In this document: positions 54,174-62,746 of the stretch, in pieces
Position numbering within the stretch: the stretch's first letter is position 1
Layout: the number at the start of each line of letters is the position of its first letter
Origin: Aurantimonas sp965217685
GTDB lineage: Bacteria > Pseudomonadota > Alphaproteobacteria > Rhizobiales > Rhizobiaceae
DNA: 64,000 nt
Assembly (NCBI GenBank): GCA_965217685.1
Contig: CBDCIZ010000003.1
Span: forward strand, 2,604,001-2,668,000
Reading direction: 5' to 3'
The notes under the pieces: generated by a model
Told to the model about the DNA's origin: nothing
Databases searched by the model: none
Seen by the model: only the letters and a program-made list of their open reading frames with translations
Translations under genes and position numbers: made by a program

Positions 54174-55388
54174 ATGAATTTTACAAACATCGCGCTGATC
54201 GCCGGGGCGATCGCCTTCGCGCTCGTCTTCTTCCAGCCCAAGCTCCTGCGCGCGCCGGTCTGGCAGGCAACGGTCACGCCGCTTGCCTCGATCATCGGCT
54301 CGGGCTTTCTCGTCGCCGGGCCCATTCTGGCTGCCGCTGCAGGGCCGCTGGCGGTTCTCGCCATGTTCGGTCTCTGCGTCATCGCCTATCTCTTCGGCTC
54401 GGCGATCCGGCACAACATCGTCTATATCGAGACGGGCTTCGACGAGGGCACCGCGCCGGTCTATGTTCGTGGCCTCGAGCGCACCTCGGAAGCGGCCCTG
54501 TCGGTCGCCTATTTCGTCTCGGTCGCCTACTATCTCAACCTCTTTGCCGCCTTCGGGCTGCGCCTTCTGGGCAGCACCGATCCCTTCTGGATCAGCGTCG
54601 TCTCCACAGTCGTGATTGCCATCGTCGGCACAATCGGCGCGATCGGCGGTCTCGACGCGCTGGAGCGGCTTGAGATCGGCGGTGTCGCGCTGAAGCTCAG
54701 TCTGATTGGCGGCGTGGTCGTCGGTCTCGTCGTCGCGACCGTCATCTCGGTTCAGACGGGCACCTTCAATTGGGACGTGCCGCAGACCGACCATGGCTGG
54801 CACGAGATTCAGGTGCTGCTCGGCCTCGTCATCCTTGTCCAGGGCTTCGAGACGTCGCGCTATCTGGGCGCGGCCTACGACGTCGAAACGCGCGTCAAGA
54901 CCATGCGTTGGGCGCAGTGGCTCTCCACCGGGATCTACGTCGTGTTCATTCTCCTGGCGACGAGCTATTTCCGCTCCGGCCTGCCGAACGAGGGCGGCGA
55001 GACGGCAATCATCGACATTCTGCGTCCGATCGGCTCGGCGCTCGCGCCGATGATCATCGTGATGGCTCTCGCCTCGCAGTTGTCCGCTGCCGTCGCCGAC
55101 ATGAACGGCGCCGGCGGCCTGATCGCCGAAACCTCCGGCGAGCGTCTTTCGGTGAAGATGGGCAACGCCGTCACCGCCATCGTCGCCATCGCGATCACCT
55201 GGTTCTTCGACATCTACCAGATCATCGCCTACGCCTCGAAGGTGTTCGTGGCCTATTACGCGCTCCAGTCGCTCCAGGCGGCGATTTCGGCGTGGAAGGA
55301 AGGCAAGCGGATGAAGGCGGGGCTGTATTCGCTGGGTGTTGTGGTGGCGCTCGTCGTCGTCGTGTTTGCGATTCCGGCGGATGCATGA
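54174..55388 (+). CDS. Putative membrane transporter, APC-superfamily-like
   Basis: 404 aa with about 10-11 hydrophobic segments. The first part (ASIIGSGFLVAGPILAAAAG) resembles the unwound helix 1 GSGF motif of amino acid permeases, and later YYLNLFAAFGLRLLG and VILVQGFETSRYLGAAYDVE fit that fold. No substrate-specific residue is recognised. Start at the ATG of MNFTNIALIAG. The upstream frame lacks domain character. Confidence 0.7.
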   Translation: MNFTNIALIAGAIAFALVFFQPKLLRAPVWQATVTPLASIIGSGFLVAGPILAAAAGPLAVLAMFGLCVIAYLFGSAIRHNIVYIETGFDEGTAPVYVRGLERTSEAALSVAYFVSVAYYLNLFAAFGLRLLGSTDPFWISVVSTVVIAIVGTIGAIGGLDALERLEIGGVALKLSLIGGVVVGLVVATVISVQTGTFNWDVPQTDHGWHEIQVLLGLVILVQGFETSRYLGAAYDVETRVKTMRWAQWLSTGIYVVFILLATSYFRSGLPNEGGETAIIDILRPIGSALAPMIIVMALASQLSAAVADMNGAGGLIAETSGERLSVKMGNAVTAIVAIAITWFFDIYQIIAYASKVFVAYYALQSLQAAISAWKEGKRMKAGLYSLGVVVALVVVVFAIPADA

Positions 55389-55518
55389 GGCACAATTATA
55401 ACGAGCATCGATAAAATCTATCTCTCATTGGTTGCAATTATTGATTGCCATTCCCACATGCTCGCAACCGCTTTGGAAAGCTACGGCTGCGAGCGGCCAA
55501 TAGGGAAAGGAAACACCC

Positions 55519-55701
55519 ATGAGCACCTGCAAGGGATCGAACGGCGACACCTGGGAAATCTACAAGAGCGGCGATGATTGGCGATGGAAGCGCACGGCTC
55601 GAAACGGCGAGAGGGTCGGCGCGTCGACGGAAGGCTACAAGAACAAGAGCCACTGCATCGACAATGCCAAACGCAACGGCATGGACTGCGATCCTGTGTA
55701 A
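55519..55701 (+). CDS. YegP-like DUF1508 domain protein
   Basis: 60-aa protein, one YegP repeat: WEIYKSGDDWRWKRTARNGE then STEGYKNKSHCIDNAKRNG. Function unknown; typical proteins have one or two repeats. Ribosome site GGGAAAGGAAA is 7 nt upstream. Confidence 0.85.
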   Translation: MSTCKGSNGDTWEIYKSGDDWRWKRTARNGERVGASTEGYKNKSHCIDNAKRNGMDCDPV

Positions 55702-55796
55702 TCAAGGCCAAGCGCCGGCCAAGACACCGCTTTTCCATCAGGGCGGCGGCAAGACGGGAACGTCTTTTCGCCTGAAAATCGCAGCGCCGGCCCACA

Positions 55797-55841
55797 AATA
55801 TGGTCGTCATCCCAGTCTTGAGCCGGGATGACGACCATATT
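55797..55841. repeat. Perfect palindrome, 17-bp arms
   Basis: Arms aatatggtcgtcatccc (55797-55813) and gggatgacgaccatatt (55825-55841), loop agtcttgagcc. Lies between convergent genes. It may be a bidirectional terminator or a REP-like dispersed element; the gtcatccc...gggatgac form is common in alphaproteobacteria. Confidence 0.8.
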
Positions 55842-55908
55842 GAAGTGAGATGGCATATCGTCGGCCATTGCACTCACAGCCAGGGCAGTCAGCCGAGGGT
55901 ATTCGCCA

Positions 55909-57750
55909 TCATCCCTCCATCTCGGCCCGCGTCATCTCCAGTTCCAGCCACTCGTCCTCCGCCGCGCTCAGCGCCGCACGATCTTTCTCCGCGGCTGCGG
56001 CCAGCTTGGAGAAGCGATCCGGGTTCTTTGCAAACAGCGCCGGGTCGGCCATTTCTGCCTCGGCCTTGGCGATCGCCTTTTCCAGCCTGGCGATCTCCCT
56101 GGGCAGGTTTTCGAGCGCGTATTTCTGCTTGAAGGAGAGCTTGCTGGAACTGCCGGCGGCAGGCGGGGCCTTGCCGGAGGCGCTGGCCGAGCCCTGGTTC
56201 GACATCCTGCCGGCGTTCTTCGCCGCCGGCGTGCCGCCCGAGGGCGCGAGCTTGGCCGCCTCGCGCTTCTGCGCCGCCATGTCGGAATAGCCGCCGGCAT
56301 ATTCGAGCCATTCGCCCGCACCGATCGGGGAGATGACGCTCGTGACCGTGCGATCGAGGAAGTCGCGGTCATGGGAGACGAGCAGCACGGTGCCCGGATA
56401 GTTGGCGATCAGCTCCTCCAGAAGATCGAGCGTCTCCATGTCGAGGTCGTTGGTCGGCTCGTCGAGGACGAGAAAATTCGCCGGCGTCGCCAGCGTCTTG
56501 GCGAGGAGCAGACGTGCGCGCTCGCCGCCCGAAAGCTTGCCAACGGGGGTGCGGATCTGCTCGGGCGAGAACAGGAAGTCCTTGAGATAGCCGACCACGT
56601 GGCGGGCCTCGCCATTGACGATCACCTGATCGCCGCGCCCGTCGGTGATGGCGTCCTTGACCGAAAGCTCGTCGCGCAGGGCGGCGCGCTTCTGGTCGAG
56701 GAAGGCAAGATCGAGATTGGTGCCGAGCTTCACCTTGCCGGAATCCGGCTTCAACGCGCCGATCAGCATCTTCAAGAGCGTCGTCTTGCCGATGCCGTTG
56801 GGTCCGACGAAGCCGACGCGATCACCCCTTGCGATACGCGTCGAGAAGTCCTGAACCAGCGTTCGTCCGTCATAGGCCTTGGATACGATCTCGGCCTCGA
56901 TCACGAGCTTGCCGCTTTCGCGGGTGGCGCTCGCCTCCATTGCCACCTGACCGACTGCGCGGCGGGTGTCGCGGCGTTGCTGGCGCAGATCGTGCAGCGC
57001 GCCGAGCCGGCGCATGTTGCGGGTGCGCCGGGCGGTGACGCCGTAGCGCAGCCAGTGCTCCTCGCGCACGATCTTGCGGTCGAGCTTCTGCAGATCGCGC
57101 TCCTCTTCCTCGATCACCTTGTCGCGCCAGCCCTCGAAGGCGCCGAATCCTTCCTCCAGCCGCTTGGCCGAGCCGCGGTCGATCCAGACCGTCGCCTTCG
57201 TCACCCGCTCCAGAAAGCGGCGATCATGGCTGATGACGACCACGGCGCTCTTCATCTGCCGCACTTCGTCCTCCAGCCATTCGATGGTCGGAAGATCGAG
57301 ATGGTTGGTCGGCTCGTCGAGGAGCACGATGTCGGGCTCAGGCGCCAGCGTGCGGGCGAGCGCCGCCCGCCGCGCCTCGCCGCCCGACAAATTGACCGGC
57401 ACCATGTCGGCGGTCAGTCCCAGCGCATCGAGGCACATGGTCACGCGATAGGGATCGTCGGCCGGCCCGAGGCCGGATTCGACATAGGCGCCGACGGTCG
57501 GGAAGTCGCCGAAATCGGGTTCCTGCGGCAGGTAGCGCAGGGTCGTGCCGGGCTTCAGGAAGACTTCGCCGCCATCGGCCTCGACCTGGCCCGCGGCGAT
57601 CTTCATCAAGGTGGATTTGCCCGAGCCGTTGCGTCCGACCAGCGCGATGCGCTCGCCGGGCAGGACGTTGAGCTCGACGCCCGTCAAAAGCGGCGTGCCG
57701 CCGAAGGTGAGGCGAACGCCGTCGAGGCGCAAAAGGGGAGGGGGTGCCAT
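55909..57750 (-). CDS. ABC-F family ATPase (Uup-like)
   Basis: 613-aa soluble protein with two ATPase domains and no membrane segments. Domain 1: GRNGSGKST near residue 36, LSGGEARRAALARTL, IVLLDEPTNHLD. Domain 2: GPNGIGKTT near 320, LSGGERARLLLAKTL, FLVLDEPTNDLD. The inter-domain linker is charged and helical. The C-terminal region from about 540 is a predicted coiled coil (REIARLEKAIAKAEAEMAD), the Uup type that binds DNA or ribosomes. Start at 57750, where homology begins (APPPLLRLDGVRLTFGG). Confidence 0.92.
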   Translation of the reverse strand: MAPPPLLRLDGVRLTFGGTPLLTGVELNVLPGERIALVGRNGSGKSTLMKIAAGQVEADGGEVFLKPGTTLRYLPQEPDFGDFPTVGAYVESGLGPADDPYRVTMCLDALGLTADMVPVNLSGGEARRAALARTLAPEPDIVLLDEPTNHLDLPTIEWLEDEVRQMKSAVVVISHDRRFLERVTKATVWIDRGSAKRLEEGFGAFEGWRDKVIEEEERDLQKLDRKIVREEHWLRYGVTARRTRNMRRLGALHDLRQQRRDTRRAVGQVAMEASATRESGKLVIEAEIVSKAYDGRTLVQDFSTRIARGDRVGFVGPNGIGKTTLLKMLIGALKPDSGKVKLGTNLDLAFLDQKRAALRDELSVKDAITDGRGDQVIVNGEARHVVGYLKDFLFSPEQIRTPVGKLSGGERARLLLAKTLATPANFLVLDEPTNDLDMETLDLLEELIANYPGTVLLVSHDRDFLDRTVTSVISPIGAGEWLEYAGGYSDMAAQKREAAKLAPSGGTPAAKNAGRMSNQGSASASGKAPPAAGSSSKLSFKQKYALENLPREIARLEKAIAKAEAEMADPALFAKNPDRFSKLAAAAEKDRAALSAAEDEWLELEMTRAEMEG

Positions 57751-57859
57751 GAGCGGGGTTCTAGTGCATCCCGCGCCGAAGGGAAACGACAAGTTCGCGC
57801 CTGCGAAGGCTACGGCTCGGATCGGCCGCAGGGCGATGCGTCGATGGGTTTGTTCCGGT

Positions 57860-60800
57860 TCACTCCGCCGGCGCCAACTCGCCGCCAGTCTCTCCCGGTC
57901 TGCGCCGCTCGCGATGCGCCGTCTCCGCTTCAGCGATATCCTGATGCAACCGTGCCGTTTTTTCCGCATTGGGCTTGGAGAAGCGGCCGAGGATCAGATA
58001 GGCGACGGGGGTAACGTAGAGCGTCGAGAAGGTGGCAAGGCCGAGGCCGCCGACGATGACGTAGCCGAGGGCAGCGCGGGCCTCGGCCCCGGCGCCGGAG
58101 GCGAGGACCAGCGGAACGCCGCCGACCACGGTCGCGACCATTGTCATCATCACCGGCCGCAGACGTATGCGTGCGGCGTTTTCGATCGCCTCGCGCACGC
58201 CTTGGCCCTCTTCGCGCAGCTGGTTGGCGAATTCGACGATCAGGATGCCGTTCTTGGCCATGATGCCGACGAGCAGGACGAGGCCGATCTGGCTGTACAG
58301 GTTGAGGCTTTCGCCGAAGACATTCAGCGCGAAGATCGCGCAGGCGACGCCCATCGGCACCGTGGCGATGATGATAAAGGCCGAAACGAAGCTCTCGAAC
58401 TGCGCCGCCAGCACCAGGACGACGATGACGATCGCGAAGCCGAAGACGATGGCGAGACCCGAATTGGTGTCGGTGAGAGTGGCCGCTTCCGCCAGCGGAA
58501 TCAAGCGCTGGCTGTCGGAAATGATGCCGGGCACGAAGGCCTGGAGGTCGGTCCAGCCCTCCTGAATGGAATAGCCGTCCGGCAGCTGCGCCGACAAGGA
58601 GACGGCGCGCGAGCGGTCCTCGCGGGTCAGCGTCGGCGCGATCGGGGTTTCGGTGACGGTCGCCACCGTCGACATCGGCACGACCCGGCCGTCCTTGGCC
58701 TTCAGGAAGATATTGCGCATGTCGCCCGGGTCGTTTACCGGGTCCGAGGTGGAGATCAGCTTGATCGGCACCTCCTTGTCGCCGACATAGGTCTGCGCCA
58801 CTTCGCGGCCGTCGAGCAGTGCCTGCATGGCGGTGGCCAGGCCGTTGATGTCGATGCCGAGGTCCGAGGCGCGGGCGCGGTCGACGACCACCGAAAGCTG
58901 CGGTTGGGTTGCATCCTCAGACAGGCGCACGTCGCCCCAGCGGCCGTCCTTCTGCATGGCGTCGCGCAGCTTGTCGGCGCTTTGCGCCAGCTCGTCGAAA
59001 TTCTGGCCGGCAATGGCGAATTGCAGGCCGCGACCGCCGCCGCGGATGCCCAGCGAATTGGGCTGGATCGCGAAAGCCCTGACGCCGGCGATCTGCCGCA
59101 GCTGACCGTTGATCTCGCCGACGATCGCCTGCTGGGTGCGCTGACGCTCGGCCCAGGGTTTGAGCGTCACGACGAGGAAGGCCGAGTTGGATGTGCCGCG
59201 GCCGGAGATGGCGAAGACGTTCGTCGCCTCACCGCTCTTCACATAGGGGAGGACGACCTCCTCGACGCGGCGCAGCTGGCTGTTGGTATAATCGAGGCTG
59301 GCGCCCTGGGGGGCCGAAATGCTCATCAGGACGACACCGCGATCCTCGCTCGGCGTCAGCTCCTGTGGCATCTGCAGGAAAGTGAGATAGGCGGCGAAGG
59401 AGAAGATGCCGGCGACGACGACGACGAGCAGCGGAAAGGCGAGGCAGGCCTTCAGTGTCACGGCGTAAAGGCCGGCGAGGCGGGTGCCGACCCAGCCGAT
59501 GGCGCGGTGGACCGGGCCATGCTTCGCCTCTTTCTCGCGGCGTTTCAGCAAGTGCGCCGCCAGCATCGGGCAGAGCGTCAGCGCAATGAAGGAGGAGATG
59601 ATCACCGCCATCGCGAGGACGAAGCCGAATTCGCGGAAAAGGCCGCCCGCCTGACCGGGCAGGAACGAGATCGGGACGAACACGGCGGCCAGCGTGGCCG
59701 TCGTCGAGATGACGGCGAAGAAAACCTCGCGTGTGCCGATGACGGCGGCGGCCTGCGGTGTCGCGCCCATGTCGCGGCGTCTGACGATGTTTTCAAGGAC
59801 GATGATCGCGTCGTCGACCACCATGCCGGTCGCGAGAACCAGCGCCAGAAGCGTCAGGATGTTGATGGAGAAGCCGACGAGATAGATGAAGGCAATGACG
59901 CCGATCAGCGCGATCGGCATGGTGATCGCCGGGATGATCGTCGCGCGGACGTTCAAGAGGAACAGGAAGATCACGAAGATGACGATCGCCACCGACAGGC
60001 CCAGGGCGATCTCGACCTCGTGGATGGCGCCGTCGATGAAGGTCGCGTCGTCACTGGTGATGCGCACGCTGACGCCGTCGGGCAGCGACCTGTTCAGGCG
60101 CTCCACCTCGGCCCGCATGCCCTTGGAGATGTCGAGTGTCGAGGAGCCGGCCTGGCGCACGACGCCGAGGCCGACGCCGGTCTGGCCGTTGACCCTGAGC
60201 CGGGAGGCAGCGTCGTCCGGCCCGAAGCGGACGCTGGCGATGTCCTTGATGCGGGTTCGGGCATCCAGATAGATGTCGTCGAACTCCTCGGGCGAGGAGA
60301 CGTTGGCGTCGGCCCGCACGATGAGGTCCTGCGACGGTGAAGCCAGCGAGCCGGCCGGCGCGTCGAGCGCGGCGTTCTGCAGCTTGTCGGAGAGATTGCC
60401 AAGGGTCAGGCCGCGGGTCGCCAGCTTGTCGGCGTCGACGTCGACATAGATCAGCTTCTCGCGCTCGCCATAGACCTGCAGGTCGGCGACACCCGGGACG
60501 GCTGCGAGCTGGTCGGCGATACGGTCCTCGACCAGCGTGGTGAGATCCTCGATCTTCATGTCCGGCGCGGTGACGGCGAGGCGCATGATGGCATCGGCGT
60601 CCGCGTCGGCCTTGACGATTTGCGGCTGCTTGGCGCCTTCGGGCAGATTGTCGGCGATCCGTGCGACGGCGTTCTGGACGTCGGAGGCGGCGACGTTCAG
60701 GTCGGTCGCGTCGGAGAATTCGATGGTGACCCGGCTGTCCTCGAAGCGCGAGCGCGAGGAGACCGAGGTGATGCCGGACACCCGCGCGACGGCACTCTCG

Positions 60801-61033
60801 ATGGCACTCGTCAGCTGCCGATCGACGGTTTCGGGCGAGGCGCCGGGGAAGTCGATCGAGACCGAGATGACCGGCCGATCGACATTCGGCAATTCGCGGA
60901 TCTCGATGGCGTTGAAGGCAGCGAGACCGGCGACGACGATCAGGAGGTTGACGACGATCGTCAGCACCGGCCGACGGATGAACAGGCTGGTGAAGGCGGT
61001 AATGCTGTCCGGCTTGTTGACCGGCGTCGTCAC
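57860..61033 (-). CDS. RND efflux pump, inner-membrane transporter
   Basis: 1057-aa proton-driven exporter of the hydrophobe/amphiphile family. N-terminal helix (FIRRPVLTIVVNLLIVVAGL), porter domain, then VDDAIIVLENIVRRRDMGAT with the conserved acidic TM residues, then RPVMMTMVATVVGGVPLVLA near residue 980. Length and layout are full. It overlaps the adaptor gene by ATGA. Substrate unknown. No outer-membrane partner is in the window. Confidence 0.94.
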   Translation of the reverse strand: MTTPVNKPDSITAFTSLFIRRPVLTIVVNLLIVVAGLAAFNAIEIRELPNVDRPVISVSIDFPGASPETVDRQLTSAIESAVARVSGITSVSSRSRFEDSRVTIEFSDATDLNVAASDVQNAVARIADNLPEGAKQPQIVKADADADAIMRLAVTAPDMKIEDLTTLVEDRIADQLAAVPGVADLQVYGEREKLIYVDVDADKLATRGLTLGNLSDKLQNAALDAPAGSLASPSQDLIVRADANVSSPEEFDDIYLDARTRIKDIASVRFGPDDAASRLRVNGQTGVGLGVVRQAGSSTLDISKGMRAEVERLNRSLPDGVSVRITSDDATFIDGAIHEVEIALGLSVAIVIFVIFLFLLNVRATIIPAITMPIALIGVIAFIYLVGFSINILTLLALVLATGMVVDDAIIVLENIVRRRDMGATPQAAAVIGTREVFFAVISTTATLAAVFVPISFLPGQAGGLFREFGFVLAMAVIISSFIALTLCPMLAAHLLKRREKEAKHGPVHRAIGWVGTRLAGLYAVTLKACLAFPLLVVVVAGIFSFAAYLTFLQMPQELTPSEDRGVVLMSISAPQGASLDYTNSQLRRVEEVVLPYVKSGEATNVFAISGRGTSNSAFLVVTLKPWAERQRTQQAIVGEINGQLRQIAGVRAFAIQPNSLGIRGGGRGLQFAIAGQNFDELAQSADKLRDAMQKDGRWGDVRLSEDATQPQLSVVVDRARASDLGIDINGLATAMQALLDGREVAQTYVGDKEVPIKLISTSDPVNDPGDMRNIFLKAKDGRVVPMSTVATVTETPIAPTLTREDRSRAVSLSAQLPDGYSIQEGWTDLQAFVPGIISDSQRLIPLAEAATLTDTNSGLAIVFGFAIVIVVLVLAAQFESFVSAFIIIATVPMGVACAIFALNVFGESLNLYSQIGLVLLVGIMAKNGILIVEFANQLREEGQGVREAIENAARIRLRPVMMTMVATVVGGVPLVLASGAGAEARAALGYVIVGGLGLATFSTLYVTPVAYLILGRFSKPNAEKTARLHQDIAEAETAHRERRRPGETGGELAPAE

Positions 61034-62472
61034 TTCGACAGCTCCGCCTCGACCGCTCCCGTTCGTGGCGCCTGCGCCGGAACCGCCTTTGCGGTTTCAC
61101 GACGTGCAGAACCGGCATCGAGCTCAGCCGCTTCGGCGCGGGCGATGCCGAAGCCAACGCTGCGCGTGGAGCTGCTTTCGTTCGTGCCTTGCTCGGCGCC
61201 GGATGCGGTTGGTCGCGGCGACGGCTGAGGCACTTGCGCTACCGGTTCGGATGCTGCCGAACCCGAGGCTGAGGGCGTCCCGACATTATCGGCCTGCGGT
61301 GGCGTGCGCGTTTCCTGGATATCGACAGGCCCACCGTCGCGTACGGCCTGCAGGCCTTCCAGGACGATCTTGTCGCCGACGGCGATGGCGTTGGAGGCGA
61401 CGAGCATGCGGTCGATCGTGCGTTCGATGATCTTGATCGGCGCCTTCTTCACTTTGCCGTCGTCGATCTTCCAGACGATCGGGCCGTTGCGCTCCCAGAC
61501 CACCGAAAGCGGGTCGACGGAAAGATACTTCTGGCCGGGCAGGGCCAGCGCGACGGTAAAGGACATGCCGGGGCGCAACTCGTCCTTCGGGTTCTCGACC
61601 ATCGCCTCGGTACGAAGCGTGCGGCTCGCCTCGTCGAGCCGGCTGTCGATGGCGGTGATCTGACCGTCATAGGTCTTGCCCGGCTGGGCGGTCGAGACGG
61701 CGGCGATCGTCTCGCCGATCGACAGCTCGGGCACGAAGTTCTCAGGCGTGTAGAAGAGGATCTTAATCCGGCTGCGATCGTCGACGGTGGCGATTACGGT
61801 CTGACTGCCGACCAGGCTGCCGGGCTCGACATTGACGATGCCGACCCGGCCGGCAAAGGGCGCGAGGATTTCGCGCTTGTTCAGGGTGATCTCGGCGGTG
61901 CGGATATCCAGCGCGGCATTGTCGCGGGCGCGCAGCGCGTCAATGACTTCGACGGCGGACATGGCATTGGAGCGGCGCAGGCGCTGGGACCGTTCGAGCT
62001 TGTCGTTGGCGGCATCGAGCGCGATCCGGGCGCGGTCGAGTGCGACCTGCTCGTTGGAATGCTCAAGCGTGACCAGCACGTCGCCGGCGGCGACGCTATC
62101 ACCGGATTTGACGGCGACGTTCTCGATGATTCCAGTGACGTTGTCGGGATAGACGACCACCGAGCGTGAGGCTTCGCCGCTGCCGATCGCCTTCATCTGG
62201 GTGCGGGTTTTGCCTTCGGTGACCGTCCCAGCCACAACGATGGTCGCACCGCGTCCACCGCGTCCACGCCCCGGCCTGGTTGCTCGCGCGACTTCGGGAG
62301 CCGGTCTGCCCGCCTCGGGCGCGACCCAAACGATCGCAGCCCGCACCGGTTCGGGCAGCTCGACACCGGCGTTCAGCACCGCCCGCGCGGTCGAGGGCCA
62401 TAGCTTTGCCACTCCCGCCGCGGCGACGAGAAGGACCAGGATTGTAACGATCACCTGCTTCAGAAAGGCCAT
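61030..62472 (-). CDS. RND efflux membrane fusion protein
   Basis: About 480-aa periplasmic adaptor. One N-terminal anchor (VIVTILVLLVAAAGVAKL); barrel-sandwich halves with GIIENVAVKSGDSVAAGDVL and LAPFAGRVGIVNVEPGSLV; helical hairpin between them. The C-terminal ~90 residues are Ser/Pro/Ala-rich and longer than usual. Start uncertain: ATG 62472 or GTG 62478, neither with a strong ribosome site. Confidence 0.9.
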   Translation of the reverse strand: MAFLKQVIVTILVLLVAAAGVAKLWPSTARAVLNAGVELPEPVRAAIVWVAPEAGRPAPEVARATRPGRGRGGRGATIVVAGTVTEGKTRTQMKAIGSGEASRSVVVYPDNVTGIIENVAVKSGDSVAAGDVLVTLEHSNEQVALDRARIALDAANDKLERSQRLRRSNAMSAVEVIDALRARDNAALDIRTAEITLNKREILAPFAGRVGIVNVEPGSLVGSQTVIATVDDRSRIKILFYTPENFVPELSIGETIAAVSTAQPGKTYDGQITAIDSRLDEASRTLRTEAMVENPKDELRPGMSFTVALALPGQKYLSVDPLSVVWERNGPIVWKIDDGKVKKAPIKIIERTIDRMLVASNAIAVGDKIVLEGLQAVRDGGPVDIQETRTPPQADNVGTPSASGSAASEPVAQVPQPSPRPTASGAEQGTNESSSTRSVGFGIARAEAAELDAGSARRETAKAVPAQAPRTGAVEAELSK

Positions 62473-62671
62473 TGGCACCGGGAGGAACTGAAATGTCGGG
62501 ACGCGACTGCGAATAATGTCATAACGCGTCGTACAGCGAAATTGGGACCGATTGCCGTCGTTTTCGTAACGAATTGTAATCTCGGCTTATGACCAAGGCG
62601 TTGCACCGGTGGCGGCATATGCAACTGGCCTTCCGCTCACGGAAGGCTTGCTAGGTTTTTCGCATCTCTAA

Positions 62672-62706
62672 AAAGACGAAAGGCCCACCTCTCGGCGGGC
62701 CTTTCT
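62672..62706 (-). terminator. Intrinsic terminator of the PRC-barrel gene
   Basis: Stem gaaaggccc / gggcctttc with T-runs on both sides; on the minus strand it is followed by TTTCGTCTTTTT. About 40 nt after the stop of the PRC-barrel gene. Confidence 0.85.
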
Positions 62707-62746
62707 TTGGTGACTATTGCGTGATCGTACAATTGCCGTCGAGCAA

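Noticed and set aside
57545..60340. Long plus-strand open frame of 931 codons
   Set aside because: Antisense to the ABC-F and RND genes, which have full family motifs; no domain in the antisense product.
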